From: Nicotiana tabacum | Taxonomy: Eukaryota; Streptophyta; Magnoliopsida; Solanales; Solanaceae | Length of the DNA: 64,000 bases | Direction of reading: 5' to 3' | Assembly: GCF_000715075.1 (NCBI RefSeq) | Contig: NC_134100.1 | Location: forward strand, 25,660,609 to 25,724,608 | In this document: positions 43,381-55,817 of the stretch, one piece after another | Numbering within the stretch: the first letter of the stretch is position 1 | Layout: each line of letters opens with the position of its first letter | Position numbers and translations under genes: made by a program | The notes under the pieces: generated by a model | Databases searched by the model: none | What the model was told of the DNA's origin: nothing | What the model saw: the letters and a program-made list of their open reading frames with translations, nothing else

Positions 43381-44560
43381 CGGTACAGTCCTTCCCAGTT
43401 CGGGCCCAATTTTCCTTCATTAGGGTCTCGAGTATTGAGGGTGACTTTTCATATAACTAAGTCCCCGATTCTAAAATGCCAAAGGTTGATTCTTCTATTG
43501 TAGTATCTCTCGATCCTTTACTTTTGCGCGGCCATCCGAACAAGTGCCGCTTCTCGATTTTCATCTAACAACTCGAGGCTAGTATTCATGGCCTCTAGTT
43601 TGATTCCTCTGATGAATGTCGAAACCTGCCGTTGGGTTCCCCGACCTCAACGGGGATGATGGCCTCAGAGCCATATACTAGAGAAAATGGGGTGGCCACT
43701 GTGCTAGACTTCGATGTTGTCCGATATGCCCAAAGGACCTCGGGTAAACTTTTATCCATTTTCCCTTTGCATCGTCTAACCTTTTTTTTAGGTTTTAAAT
43801 GGTAGTTTTGTTTGTTGACTCAGCCTGCCCATTTCCAGTCGGATGGTACGATGTTGATAAAATCCTCTTTATTTTATGTATTTTGAGAAACTTCGTTACC
43901 TTGTTGCCGATGAATTGCTTTTCGTTGTCACATACAATCTCGGCAGGTATCCCGAATCGACATATGATGTGGTCCCAGATAAAGTCAATAACTTCTTTTT
44001 CTCGGACCTTCTTGAAGGCCTGTGCTTCCACCCACTTAGAAAAATAATCAGTCAAACAAAATAAATTTAGCTTTACTTGGGGCCGTTGGCCAGGGTCCAA
44101 CTATGTCATTCCCCATTTCATGAAAGGCCACGGGGATAGGACTGAATGGAGTTGTTCTCCGGGCTGATGGATCGTCGGTGCAAATCGTTGACACTTATTG
44201 CATTTTCTGACAAATTCCTTAGTGTCTTTTTCCATGCTATCCTAATAGTAACCTGCTTTGATGATTTTCCGAACCAAAGACTCGGCACCGGAGTGATTCC
44301 CACAAGTGCCTTCATGAATTTCTCGAAGAACATAATCGGTATCCCCCAGCCCCAAACATACTGCCAATGGACCATCGAAAGTTCTTCGGTACAATGTTAC
44401 ATCTTCATCTAATGCAAACCTAGCAGCCTTGGCTCTCAAGGCTCTCGATTCTTTGTGGTCCGGTGGAAGTTTACACTCTTCAAATAGTCGATATACTTAT
44501 TCATTCAGTCCCATGTTAAACTTGTTGAATTTATTTCGGCATGACCCTCTTCAACCATGT
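43381..44560 (-). pseudogene. integrase of the Tat element
   Basis: Minus-strand fragments follow the integrase order: REIHEGTCGNHSGAESLVRKIIKAGYY (about 44320), the CNKC zinc-finger end, KLNLFCLTDYFSKWVEA (about 44070), FGIPAEIVCDN (about 43950) and YHPTGNGQAESTNKT (about 43820). A stop interrupts the zinc module and more stops follow the core. The DDE Asp and Glu residues in the surviving pieces are still readable. Non-functional. Confidence 0.85.
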
Positions 44561-45110
44561 ATCTTAGTAGTTGGACGACAATCCTCGGGACGATGTCATC
44601 TTCCTCAACCGAGGATACCAAGTTAGCAAGTGCATCGGCCTCGCTATTTTGTTCTCGAGGGACATGATCAAAAGTCCACTCCTTGAAGCGGTACAAAGTT
44701 ACCTATATCTTATCCAGGTACCGTTTCATTCTATCTTCTCGAACCTCGAAACTTTTATTTACTTGGTTTACCACCAATAGAGAATCACATTTGGCCTCGA
44801 TGACCTCTACCCCCAAGATTTTGGCTAAATTGAGACCTATAATCATGGCCTCATACTCGGCCTTATTGTTAGTTAATCTTGGAGTTTTGATAGATTGCCT
44901 AATAGTATCACCCATGGGTGGTTTTAAGACAATGCCGAGCCCGGACCCCTTCACATTCGAAGCACCATCTGTGAAAAGGGTCCATACCCCCGATGTTGTA
45001 CCCGAGCTCAACAGGAGTTCTTTCTCCACTTCGGGTACGAGGGTCAGCATAAAATCGGCCACGAAGTCGGCTAGGATTTGACACTTGATGGTCGTTCGGG
45101 GTTGATATTC
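44561..45110 (-). pseudogene. archaeal-type RNase H of the Tat element
   Basis: WTLFTDGASNVKGSG, NNKAEYEAMIIGL, EAKCDSLLVVNQV and EADALANL give Asp, Glu, Asp and Asp in the order of the additional RNase H typical of Tat elements. A frameshift divides it near 44700. The domain itself is better preserved than the neighbouring RT. Confidence 0.8.
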
Positions 45111-45983
45111 GATATCATACCCGCTAAGTTCGATGGCCTATTTGGCCAATCGCCCCAATAATTTGGGCTTATGTAAAACATTTCGAAGGGGGTAGGTGGT
45201 TCATATACATATAGGATGACATTGGAAATATGGTTTCAACTTTCGAGATGCGCTTATCAATGCAAGTGCTAATTTTTCTAAGTGAGGGTATCTAGTTTCA
45301 GCATCCCCTAGAGTTCGGCTTACGTAATAAATAGAAAATTGTGTACCTTGTTCTTCTCGAACTAGGACCCCACTTACCTCTATCGGATACTGCCAAGTAT
45401 AGATAAAGCTTTTCATCTACCTTCGGGGTGTGAAGCAAAGGCGGGCTTGATAAGTATCGCTTTAATTCTTCTAGGGTTTGTTGACATTCCAGGGTCCATG
45501 CGAAGTCCTCTTTCTTTTTGTGTAAGGAAAAGAACCGGTGACTCCGATCTGATGACCTCAAAATGAATCGACCCAAAGTAGCTATTCGACCCATCGACCT
45601 TTGCACGGCCTTCACACTGTCCATGACCGTGATGTCCTAGATGGCCTTGATCTTATCGGGGTTAATTTCAATGCCCCGGTTCGACACCATAAAGCTGAGG
45701 AACTTACCCGAGCAGACTCCGAATGCATATTTCTCCGGATGAGCTTCATGTTGTTTGTCCTCAAGATTTTGAATGTTTCCTGCAAATGAGTCAAATGGTC
45801 CTCTGTACGCGGGGATTTAACCAATATATCATCAATGTAAACTTCCATTGTTTTACCATTTATTCTTCAAACATTCTGTTAACTAGGCATTGGTATGTAG
45901 CCCCCACATTTTTTAGCCCGTAGGGTATTACATTGTAACAATAAGTCCGGTCCCCCGGGTTCATCTGAATTTTTTATTGTATC
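45111..45983 (-). pseudogene. RT C-terminal half and native RNase H of the Tat element
   Basis: The minus strand contains the RT catalytic box as VYIDDILVKSPRTEDHL (about 45845) and later EELKRYLSSPPLL and LYLYLAVSD (RNase H start). As in the Ogre, the native RNase H lacks the usual first Asp context. Frameshifts are numerous. The RT continues at 59814 beyond the inner element. Confidence 0.8.
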
Positions 45984-48900
45984 TATCACACCCCTTTTCT
46001 ACCCTCAAAATAATAATAATATGTGTATGGGCCAAAGAGCTTTTCCAATTAAAGAGACAAAATTTCAATAGGGATTATTTTATTGTTCAGAGTCGCCACT
46101 TAAAATTGATTTTCTCGGTGTTCCAAGTCCGCATTTATTTGGATCCCTAGTCAAAGGAAGGTTTGACTCTATTTTAATCGGTTCGCAAAAACAAAGTTCG
46201 GTTAAGGAATTCTGTTGACCGGGGAGAAGGTATAAGGCATTCCCCGAGTCCCGTGGTTCTAGCACGGTCGCTTTATTGACTTAAACTTGGCTTGAATTAA
46301 TTTTGGACAAACTGTGATTTATATTATTTTCATGTTTTACCTATCCTCTTTTGTCTTTTGATTATTAGAAAAAATTAAAGAATATATTTGAATAATAAGA
46401 TGTAAAAACCACACTACGCAAGCAAATGCGTGATCGACGAAATTTATTAATTTTGTTATAACACCGCTACGCAAGCGAATCCGCAGTCATGACAAGAATT
46501 ATTATTACATTATTATTTTTTATTTGAAAAAATTAAAACATTTGAGAAAATTTATTTTTTTATTAAAAGCTACGCAAGCGAGTCCGTAAAAAAAGGTTGA
46601 AGCATGCTTACTATTTGCCTAGTGTTTAAATTAATTATTAAAGTTATTAAGTCATTAAAATATTTTAATTACAAAAAGAAATCTGATTTTTATGAAAATT
46701 AATTAATTTTGGGGCGAGCTTTGATGTACAAAAAAAAGGAAAAAAAAGGGGGGGGGGGACCATACTGCTAACCCAAACCAAATGCAAGACCGACTTAATT
46801 CATTGGAATGACAATGAGAAAATAATAGTCTCAAAAATAAAAGTGGCATGTTATATAAGGTGGAATCCAATGTGTCGTTCTTTCATTTTATTTTCCTTTG
46901 TTTAAGAATCAACTTTTATAAGCCCATAATTCAATTAATCTAAAAGTAAAAATCACATGGACCAAGACCCCACACCTATGTGTATAATCAACTTAAACTA
47001 GTCTTTTTAAATATGCAAACTCTAAAATAATATTACATATGTAAACCGCTGACTTACTAATTGAACAAAAGAAACGAAACAAAGTAAATAAGACTCACTT
47101 CATTATCACCTATTATATGATAATAATAATATTAATAATGAACTCTAAACTTAGTAAATGCTCTAATCCTTTAAAACAAACTCTAAAATATGATAACATT
47201 TATGAGTTATGGTGCAAAAATGGATCTGGACAGAATATTTTCAAAAGCTCAAAATACACAGAATGACTCAAGTTGCTTCACTTGCATTAATTCTTGATCA
47301 ATAATTTCATTACATTAAAGGAATTACCTGGATAGCAGAAAAATTGTCAGCAATGGATGAACTAAAAATCAGCAGCAGTGACAACAACAAATGGCAAAGG
47401 GACAGCAGCAAACAACAGAAAAATAACCCAGAAAACTCAACAAGGATGTTTGAAACTAGTAGCTAACAACTTCATGAATTGCTCAAAAGATCCTTCTATT
47501 TTTTTTCCAAGGTTTTTGCACTCTAAGAAACAACTCACCAAGCTCAAAATTTTCAGCTTACTATTTGCTATTTAGTTCTTGATTTTTTTCTCTCAAAATT
47601 GTATTTTTAAGGTGTAAAAACTGTTTAACAAATGTGTGATCCCCCCCCCCCTTAAAAATGAGGAAAGGGCAACCCTTATATAGGCAAAGAAAAACCAACT
47701 TTTTGAACATATTTTGATTCACTAAAAGTCTGCCCGACAAGGACTGACATTGTGTGCTAAACGTTGTTCAAAATTTGTAAAAAGGTGAAAGGAAATCTAC
47801 TATGTCAGAAGCAAGGAGAAAAAAATATCATTTCAGCCATCCTACTAGGAAAAGTATGCTACTGGCACCCTATTTTGCGATAAAATAACATAAACTTCAG
47901 ATTTTAACAACATCAAATATCAAACCACTTGCTCAAAAACAAATAACTAGAAACCATTTAACTAATTGAACTATTAACCAACAAGGAGAAAGAGAACTTC
48001 AAGATTGAAACAAAGCAAGAAACAAGTATTAACCTATGAAGTACTTAAAACTAATCTGCTTGAACCAAAACGAACATTAGAAATACTAACCTAAAATCAG
48101 AACTAAACGACGTAAAGCAAAGCAAAAATACGTCAACAATGACACAAACTAACACAATCAATTAAGCTAAACAAACAACAACAATAAAAATCAGAGAATA
48201 GATTAAGAGCTAAATGAAATGATCAACAACAACAACAACAACCCATTGTAATCCCACAAGTGGGGTCTGGGAAGGGTAATATGTACGCAGACCTTACCTC
48301 TACCCTGAGGGGCAGAGAGGCTGTTTCCATGAGACCCTCGGCTCCAAATGAAATGATCACTAAACAGAATTATAACAAAACTACAAACAAAGGACGAGAA
48401 ACAGAAAATCAAAACATGGAGGAAAGCATTAAGGTTCGAGTTTTACCAAATTTGAGTGTTCGAACAGTGGTGGCATAGTGACGATTGGGCAGTGGTACGA
48501 CTTCGAGCAAGCTTCTATTGTTGATATTCTCGAAACGAAAAACTCCGACGAATTCGAGTCCGGTTGCAATGATACCAACGACACAACCTTGCTCGAGGTC
48601 AGTTTGAGAAGAGAAACGAGAGGCAGTGGTGGTTGAGGGACGGAAGTGACGGTGGCAGACCTGCAATGGCGGCGGTGGACCGGCAGTGGCGGCGACGGAT
48701 CGGCAGTAGGGGTGGTCACCGGTGGTGGTGAGGGTTTTTTGAGGTTTTGAGTTGGAGATATGGAACGAAGGGGAGAAGAGGAGGCCGGTAGTGTAAAATT
48801 TTTTGGAGTTTGCGGTAGTGGGCGGCGGCTAGGGTCTTGGTTAAGTAGTGAAATTTTGGGGGGGGATTGGAGGTTGGCCTCCGCCCGTGGGCGATTTCCG

Positions 48901-49342
48901 GTGGCGGCGTTGGGCAGCGGAGATGAGAGGGTGAGGAGAGAGGAAGAAGAAAAGATAATAGGGAAAAAGTGGGGGCCAAATTTTTTATTTTGAGGCCTTA
49001 TATACATGGTGTGGAGAGTGAATTAGAGCCCTTAGATCAAAGTGGTATGAACGGATGGGATTTAATCTCACATCACTTATCAAAACGACGTAGTTTCAAG
49101 ACAAAACTACGTCATTTTGAGCTCTTTATTGGCCAACCAACTAATGGACCGGGTATGGCCGAATTGGGCTCAAAATTTGGGCCAATTTTGGCACACTTTT
49201 AATTAAAATATACTAGCACAACCCCTTTTCCCTCTAATGAATTAATTAAACTAAAATTCTAATTCTCAAATCTCCAAACACACACAAAAATAATTACTCA
49301 AAACTACAATGTAAAAGAAAGAACAAAAATTAGGCATTTACA
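45984..49342 (-). mobile_element. 3' LTR of the non-autonomous element
   Basis: Similar to 56521-59808 but with visible divergence of a few percent. A SINE insertion (48226-48345) and loss of 77 bp present in the other LTR at 59234-59310 are the main structural differences. The TATA box is near 48997-49004 on the minus strand (TATATAAGG). An inverted repeat GACGTAGTTT/AAACTACGTC lies at 49087-49113, upstream of it. Proline-rich reading frames in R/U5 are not convincing genes. Confidence 0.9.
48226..48345 (-). mobile_element. SINE insertion in the LTR (Au/SolS-like, 120 bp)
   Basis: It is flanked by a 14-bp duplication AAATGAAATGATCA (48212-48225 and 48346-48359). On the minus strand it reads GAGCCGAGGGTCTCATGG to a TTGTTGTTG tail, with ACAGCCTCTCT, GGTAAGGTCTGCGTACA and CCCCACTTGTGGG. 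The other LTR (near 58755) has the empty site. It starts at the same internal point as the SINE at 14651, so both are either equally 5'-truncated or a short SINE type. Confidence 0.9.
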
Positions 49343-49357
49343 GCTGCCCCTCTTTGC
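49343..49357 (-). other. polypurine tract of the non-autonomous element
   Basis: Minus-strand GCAAAGAGGGGCAGC directly precedes the 3' LTR start TGTAAATGCC. It is almost identical to the PPT of the intact Ogre. Confidence 0.85.
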
Positions 49358-49455
49358 TCAAGTACATGAAGAGTTTTCGTGCAAAGATAGTGAATGCCAT
49401 GACTAACTTTTGCTCACCTATGACTCTAATGAAAGCGTTTTTGAAAAAGGGGTGA

Positions 49456-49522
49456 CCGAACCTTGCTTCTGAGGTTGCCTACATATCCTTGGCTGTAAAG
49501 GAATCAGGTCAGTGTAGTTCTG
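49456..49522 (-). other. structured motif, pre-PPT copy of the non-autonomous element
   Basis: On the minus strand: outer GAAC/GTTC, second stem CTACA/TGTAG, inner hairpin TCCTT-TACAGCC-AAGGA. It corresponds to 33833-33899 with compensated changes in the hairpin. Confidence 0.75.
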
Positions 49523-50224
49523 GAAAAATTTGGTAGCTGGGACTACCAGACACTGGAGTTAAAACTGATGTTGTTGCTGCTGTTGCTGTTATTCTTACTG
49601 CTACTGCTTCTTACATCAAAAGAAAAAGAGAAGAGCACTACATTTGTCTGCAAACTAAGAGTACAAAAATTCCTATACACGTGTCTTCTAGAGTCAAATC
49701 TTGATTCTTGACCTGCTCGCTTGTGTTGACCTTAGATTGGATCTTAATTCTTTTGAAGAAAAGATTATGACTCAATCTCGATGGCTTGCTTTCTGGATCA
49801 GAATTTGAGAAGATGAATCTTGAGAAGCTAGGCTGCTGACACATTATCAATGCTAAACTCCGACTATCTTGTGATCGAAGGATTTCTTTCTTCTGATGAG
49901 AAACTGAAACTGCAAGCTTTAATCGTCACTTGTGATATACGGCAGAGCCTGCAAAGCCATCAAAGACAAACAAAAACGAACAAAATTTTTCTGCCCCAGT
50001 CTGGCACTAGGAAAATTCTGTGAGTTATTAGAGAAATCTATAAATTATCTAATTTATTGAAAAGGCAGATAGAAACAGTAGTATAAACTAGCTGAAAGAG
50101 ATAAAATTTGGTAACGAAGGATAGTTTAACCAGGGATCGGTACCTTGTGCAACTGAAAGGAAATGTAATCATAGGCTGGTACCCTCTCTTACTGGAAGGA
50201 AATAGAATCGGGTGTTAGCACCAT

Positions 50225-51600
50225 GTATTATCGATTAAGTGTTGAATCCCTCTAGGAGAAACGGTTCGATCTGAGTTAAACTGTATTTAAACAACCTGAG
50301 CGAAGATTACTTCTATCCGGAACTACGAACTAGATTCCCCTAGGCGAAATGGTTCTACCTGGGTTAAGCTACGTAAAACACCCTGAGCGAAGAGTACTTC
50401 TACCCGAAAACTATGAGCTAGATCCCCCTAGGCGAAACAGTCCTACCTAGGTTAAGCTATGTAAAACACTCTGAGCGAAGAGTACTTCTACCCGGAAACT
50501 ATGAGCTAGATCCCCTAGGAAAAACGGTTCTACCTGGGTTAAGCTACGTAAAACACCCTGAGCGAAGAGTACTTCTACCCGGAAACTATGAGCTGAATCC
50601 CCCTAGGCGAAACGGTTCTACCTGGGTTAAGCTACGTAAAATACCCTGAGCGAAGAGTACTTCTACCCGGAAACTATGAGCTAGATCCCCCTAGGCGAAA
50701 CGGTTCTACTTAGGTTAAGCTACGTAAAATACCCTGAGTGAAGAGTACTTCTACCCAGAAACTATGAGCTAGATCCCCTTAGGTGAAACGATTTTACCTG
50801 GGTTAAGCTACGTAAAACACCCTGAGCGAAGAGTACTTCTACCCGGAAACTATGAGCTGAATCCCCCTAGGTAAAACGGTTCTACCTGGGTTAAGCTACG
50901 TAAAACAGCTTGAGCAAAGAGTACTTCTACCCGGAAACTATGAGCTAGATCTCCTAGGCGAAATGGTTCTACTTGGGTTAAGCTACGTAAAACACCCTGA
51001 ACGAAGAGTACTTCTACCCGAAAACTATGAGCTGAATCCCCATAGGAGAAATGGTTCTACCTGGGTTAAGCTACGTAAAACACCCTGAGCGAAGAGTACT
51101 TCTACCCGGAAACTATGAGCTCGATCCCTCTAGGCGAAACGGTTCTACCTGAGTTAAGCTTCAGAAAACACCCTGAGTGAAGAGTACTTCTACTCGGAAA
51201 CTATGAGTTGGATCCCCCTAGGCGAAACGGTTCTACCTGGGTTAAGCTACGTAAAAACAACCTGAGCGAAAAGTACTTCTACCCAGAACTATGAGCTGGA
51301 TCCCCCTAGGCGAAATAGTTCTACCTGAGTTAAGCTGCGCAAAACAACCTGAGCGAAGAGTACTTCTACCCGGAACTAATGAGCTTGACCCCCCTAGGCG
51401 AAATGGTTCTACCTGAGTTAAGCTGCATAAAATAGCCTGAGCGAAGAGTACTTCTACCTGGAATTATGAGCTGGATCCCCCTAGGCGAAAAGGTTCTACC
51501 TGGGTTAAGCTATGTAAAACAACCTGAGCGAAGAGTACTTCTACCCGGAAATATGGAGTTGGATCCCCCTAGGCGAAAAGGTTCTACCTGGGAAGCTATG
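50225..51600 (-). repeat. tandem satellite, about 88-bp monomer
   Basis: About 15-16 copies of a unit with CTGGGTTAAGCTACGTAAAA, CACCCTGAGCGAAGAGTACT, TCTACCCGGAAACTATGAGC and TCCCCCTAGGCGAAACGGTT in + strand order. GGTTCTAC recurs at about 88-bp steps (for example near 50526, 50614 and 50702). Edge units are more diverged. It sits in the 3' UTR at the same relative place as the unrelated satellite at 31620-33275. Confidence 0.95.
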
Positions 51601-52690
51601 TAAAAATATGAGGTGTGAACAATAGTGATGTATGCCGAAAGTAAAAGGAAAATGGAGATTTTAAGGAGCTTACGTTTGGTGACATTCCTTCTTTTAGAAT
51701 CACCATTCTGCATTCTTTATTCCTGCTTCAAACAAAGTATAATTTGTGAGTTTTCAAAGTGGTGGTTGGTTTTGTGGCCTTGATTGTTTTGATCACTTGA
51801 TCTCGGCCCTTTCAACTGAAACTGGTTGCTTCCTGAATACCAATTGCCTTTCTGACTCTGGAGAAACTCTAGCTTATCTAGACTTTGTCATGATGATTGG
51901 TTGGTGGAACTCAACCTTTTCGACTTTATCTTGCCTTCGTAGGCCTTTTCCTTCTGATTTTCTCTCTTCTTCTTTTTTTATATATATTCTTTTTTTCATC
52001 ATTTTTTTCTTTTCTTTTCTTCGGAGCATTGGGGAACTCTCGGCTCCTCAAACTTTGCTGCAACGGCTAGTCGCGTGGGACTTAACCTTTTCCAATTTTA
52101 TTTCGCCTTCGTTGGCCTTTCTTTTCTGGCTTCTTTCTCCCAACTTCAAATTCAGAGTATTTGGGATGCCTTGACTTTTTTCAACTCTTTGATGAGACGG
52201 TTAGCCATGTGGGACTCAACCTTTTCAACTTCATTTGCCTTTATAGGCGCTCCATTTGATTTTCTCTTTTTAAGAGTTTTAATTTTGAAGCATCGGCCGC
52301 CATGGCTAGTTGGGGTCGACTTGATGCCCGTAGAGGCTGGGTGCCTTTCTACACATTAGCTCGCGCCAAATGAGAACCCTATAAATCAGTCTTGCCATCC
52401 TTTCTTTGTCTTAGTTTCGGAACAGTGTTAGACCGAAATAGATTCAAAGAAAACAAATAATGGAATGGAGAATGAGTTTAAAACAAGAAGTGTCCCTTTC
52501 GGGGAAAGGAAAGAAGGACTTATCTGGAGTACATGCGGACTTCAATGAACATGACATGCCTTTTGGACTGGATACCTGATCTGTGTAAACCGTCCGACTC
52601 TCAGAAATTCATCACAATGTTTTCCTCAAAATCAAGAAACCTTGCCAGGACTCTGTCGGTGCGGATGGCTGTAAGGATCCTCTTTTCGAT
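51601..52690 (-). other. 3' UTR segment without recognised features
   Basis: T-rich on the + strand, with a thrice-repeated phrase like GTGGGACT(C/T)AACCTTTTC (about 51905, 52075 and 52208), suggesting an old repeat of about 140 bp. No ORF is supported. Confidence 0.4.
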
Positions 52691-52694
52691 CAGG

Positions 52695-52875
52695 GGTGCC
52701 CTTTGCGGGTTTTCACGAGCTGACCTCTCTCATTTTTCTTCTCGCCTTATAGTGCTCTTTACGAGTTTTTACTACAAAGACTCTCTTATTTTTCATTTCT
52801 CTTCTTACCATTGTCTCATGGTGCCCGTGTGGGTTTTCACCAATAAGACTCTCTTATTTTATTTCTCTCATTTTT
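52695..52875 (-). repeat. three spaced ATGAGAGAG-type blocks
   Basis: The + strand shows CTCTCATTTTTCTTCTC, CTCTTATTTTTCATTTCTC and CTCTTATTTTATTTCTCTC at intervals of about 65-70 bp, each preceded by a TTTTCAC or TTTTTAC phrase. They mirror the triplet at 30245-30430. The last unit also matches 1540-1585 in copy N1. Confidence 0.55.
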
Positions 52876-53077
52876 ATTGCATCGGATCCAAGTGGTTGTA
52901 TTCTCTGATCCTTGAACATTCTCACTGATTGATCGGAAGGACTTGAAAGGATTTGGGTAAAAATGATTTGGATCGAATTACAACTTTGGAACCATTCAGG
53001 CGGGATCATCGTCGGACCATTACAACATCTGCCCCAGTTTCACTTTTGGGGGAATTTGGATTTTTATTTTGGTGTGA

Positions 53078-53137
53078 CTGAACCCCAGAGAGAGGTTGTC
53101 TACGTATCCTTTTGGAATTAAGTCGAACGTAGTTCAG
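53078..53137 (-). other. structured motif, post-pol copy of the non-autonomous element
   Basis: On the minus strand: CTGAAC/GTTCAG, CTACGT/ACGTAG and a TCC-AAAA-GGA hairpin. It is the same block as 1273-1332 and 30023-30082. Confidence 0.75.
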
Positions 53138-53439
53138 GGAACTTTTTTTCTTTCGTTTTTCTGTTTTGTTTTGTTTGCTCTTTCTTTTTCCTTTCCTTTT
53201 CCTCTTTTGTTTTTCTTTTTCTTTGTCCTTTCTTCCTCTTTTTTTTGTACATTTTTTTTTCTTTTTCTTCTTTTTTTTTTCATTTCATTTTTCAATAACA
53301 CTTTCAGGTTCCAAAGAGGGTGATCAAAGAATGGGAGCCGCCTCAAAGGGTTTGCAAAGGGTTGATAGTGTTTGGGTAGCGAGAATAAAAGCCTTCGTCA
53401 TCCCAATTGGAGAATATTAGTACTATATGGAGGATCCAA

Positions 53440-54535
53440 CATAGTACCTTTTGACTGTATTTGCATTGACAGTTATTTCAGGGACATTTCCTTTGATGTG
53501 TCCCAAGTGCAACACACTCTTTTGGCAGTACTCTTGTTACAATGTACGAACCTTTCCAATCTGGGAACCAATTTTCCTTCAGTTGTTCCAACTCTTTGTT
53601 TTATTTCCTTAAACTTTATCTTCATTGCGATCTAATCCTTGATTCATTATTCCGAGGCCTAACAACTTTCAAGATATGGGCATGAAATCCGCAAGCATGT
53701 CATGTTATTGAAATCTGCATTTAACAGAACTAAAAAGAGAATAAGAAAGAAAAATAACAAGATTAAGAAAAGAGACATTCCTGGAAAATGAAATATTAAT
53801 TTCATTTGATTTTTTGATTTTTGATTGTTTTTTTATTATTATTTTTTTCAATTTTTTGAAGATAGAAGGGTTTGCATCAGAAAGTAAGAAAATAAGGTAA
53901 AACATCCGGATCACTCCCTGAGATAATCCGGATGTAGAAAGGATAGCAAGACTGGCCACTAAGACTCCCGTTTGATGGGGAACTTTCATGTTTGGCGACC
54001 ATTTTTGGCTTTTCTTCTATCTCGGCAAAAGGATGAAATGGCCTTCGGTGCCGGATCAAATTCCTCATCTTCACAAATCATTCTGAACATTGGCCCAATG
54101 TCGTGGGCAGGCAACAAATTGTTCATCACATCAGAAGCTTCTTCATCCCGAAAAACGATTCTTTCAGTTTCAATCAAATCTTCAACTACCCTTTTGAGGG
54201 TCCAACGGTCCTCTGTACTGTGTCCCAATGCTCTAGAGTGGTATTCACATCTAGCTTCAGCTCGGTACGAGGGGGACTCGGGGTTAGGCCATTTCGGGGC
54301 CACTAGCTACAATAGATCTAGCCTGATTAGCTTTTGGAACAAGCTTGAATACGATTCACCAATAGGGGTGAACTGATTCTTTCTGAAAGGCTCTCTTGGG
54401 CGAGGATTGTATCAGAGATCATTTGGTTGGGGATTATATGGAACTGGGTAAGGATGTGCATTTCTGGGAGGTGGAGCTCGGTTTTGTGTATAATGTTGTG
54501 GCCGCGTGCAAGGTTGCGTGTTCATCACTACATAC
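53440..54535 (-). pseudogene. gag C-terminus, intron remnant, pol start and integrase end
   Basis: On the minus strand, gag wording begins near 54535 (MNTQPC...NRAPPPRN) and passes the knuckle-like region CEYHSRALGHSTEDRW (about 54230), ending near 53900. A T-rich intron remnant leads to MTCLRTS-equivalent sequence at about 53700, then jumps to the integrase end at about 53575 and stops near 53440. The junctions match those of 1-970. A knuckle Cys is replaced in both copies. Confidence 0.8.
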
Positions 54536-54918
54536 CAAAAAAACCAACCACCTGAACAGAACCTGACTAATTTGCTCACACCACAACCTCGTTAGTTTTG
54601 AGACATTTAACACATAGAAAATCGCACGTTGGGGATGCAATGTACCTAATAGTTAAACATTTCTACCATGTGTTTGAACGGTTGCATGTTTCATCCCGGC
54701 CTTAACTAACCCTTTAAGTATGTACCTCTTTTCTTCTATTTCTACCTCTATTTAATCACTCTTGATTTTTTTTAGTCTCTGTCGCTTTTTATTTTTTTGG
54801 CATTCTCCTTTCTTTTTTTTTTGGTCACTCTTTTATTTTTTTTCTCTCTCTTTTTTTTCTTTCTTTTTTTTTCTTTTTTTTTAGTTTATTTTTTCCTCAG
54901 TTAATTCTATGGTTATGA

Positions 54919-54983
54919 TTGAATCCGATGGGGATTGCCTACGTATCATGACGCCGCATGAATCAGATCATTACGTAGTTCAG
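54919..54983 (-). other. structured motif, ORF1-gag position of the non-autonomous element
   Basis: On the minus strand: second stem CTACGT/ACGTAG, inner hairpin TCATG-CGGCGT-CATGA, outer TGAA/TTCA. It is kept although ORF1 itself is deleted. Confidence 0.75.
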
Positions 54984-55059
54984 AAAAAATCAAAAATAAA
55001 GCACACAAACTAGCTCTCATTTTTTACTCATAAACAAATTACTCCACGAAAGTTCCTAA

Positions 55060-55630
55060 CAAGGAAAAGAATTTTGGATTTATTTTTTTTGGTAGAAAGA
55101 AAGGATTCAAAAGAAGAAAGAATTTATTTTTTTTAGATTTTAATTTTTTATTGAATTGTTGAAAGTGAGACTTCTAAAGAAGAGCGATTTTTTTTTTTGA
55201 AATTCGATTTTTTTTTCATTTTGTTTTTGGAATTGTTGAAAGAAAGAATTAAAAAAAAAGATTTTTTTTTATTTGCTTTTGGAATTTTTTGAAATAAACA
55301 CTTCTAAAGAAGAAATAAAATATTTTTGAATTTCGAATATTTATTTTTCAATTTTTGAAAGAAAAGCTTCTGAAGCAGAAAAAAAATTTGGAATTCAACA
55401 ATTTTATTTTGGGAATTTTCGATTTTTTTTCATTTATTTATTTTTGTGATTTTTGAAGAAAAAAAAAATCTGATTTTAAATTTTTTTTTTTGTGGAAGAA
55501 AACTTATAAAAGAAAAAAGAAGAAAATATTTTTGAATTTTTTTGTTGATTTTTTTTAAAATTGGGGTCTCTAAGAAATTATTTTCTAAAAAAGGAAGTAA
55601 AGGGAAATATATTTGAATTTTTTTTTTGAA
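55060..55630 (-). repeat. decayed A/T-rich tandem repeat in the leader
   Basis: Units of roughly 80 bp repeat the theme GAAAG-n-ACTTCTAAAGAAG followed by long T runs and TTTGAATTTC. The CTTCTAAAGAAG core is itself palindromic. Compare the A-rich stretch at the same position in the intact Ogre leader (19230-19490). Confidence 0.5.
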
Positions 55631-55640
55631 AATTGGGGGC

Positions 55641-55703
55641 CAGAACCGATGAGGTTTGCCTACGTATCTCACATCCGATGAGAATCAGACCCGCGTAGTT
55701 CGG
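55641..55703 (-). other. structured motif, leader copy of the non-autonomous element
   Basis: On the minus strand: CGAAC/GTTCTG outer arms, CTACG/CGTAG second stem, TCTCA-TCGGATG-TGAGA hairpin. It corresponds to 19654-19716. Confidence 0.75.
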
Positions 55704-55775
55704 TAAAACTGGATACTCTCCCATTTTGTTTTTTTATAATGAAAATTAATCTTTACAACTCACACCAGACTACTA

Positions 55776-55779
<4 letters not shown>

Positions 55780-55816
<37 letters not shown>
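55780..55816. repeat. (TA)n microsatellite
   Basis: An uninterrupted TA run of about 18 units in the leader of the non-autonomous element, followed by a shorter TA run at 55824-55836. Confidence 0.95.

Positions 55817-55817
<1 letters not shown>

Noticed and set aside
48429..49007. 192-codon proline/serine-rich minus-strand ORF
   Set aside because: It lies in the R/U5 of an LTR, is shorter and altered in the other LTR (58973-59473), and has no recognisable domain.
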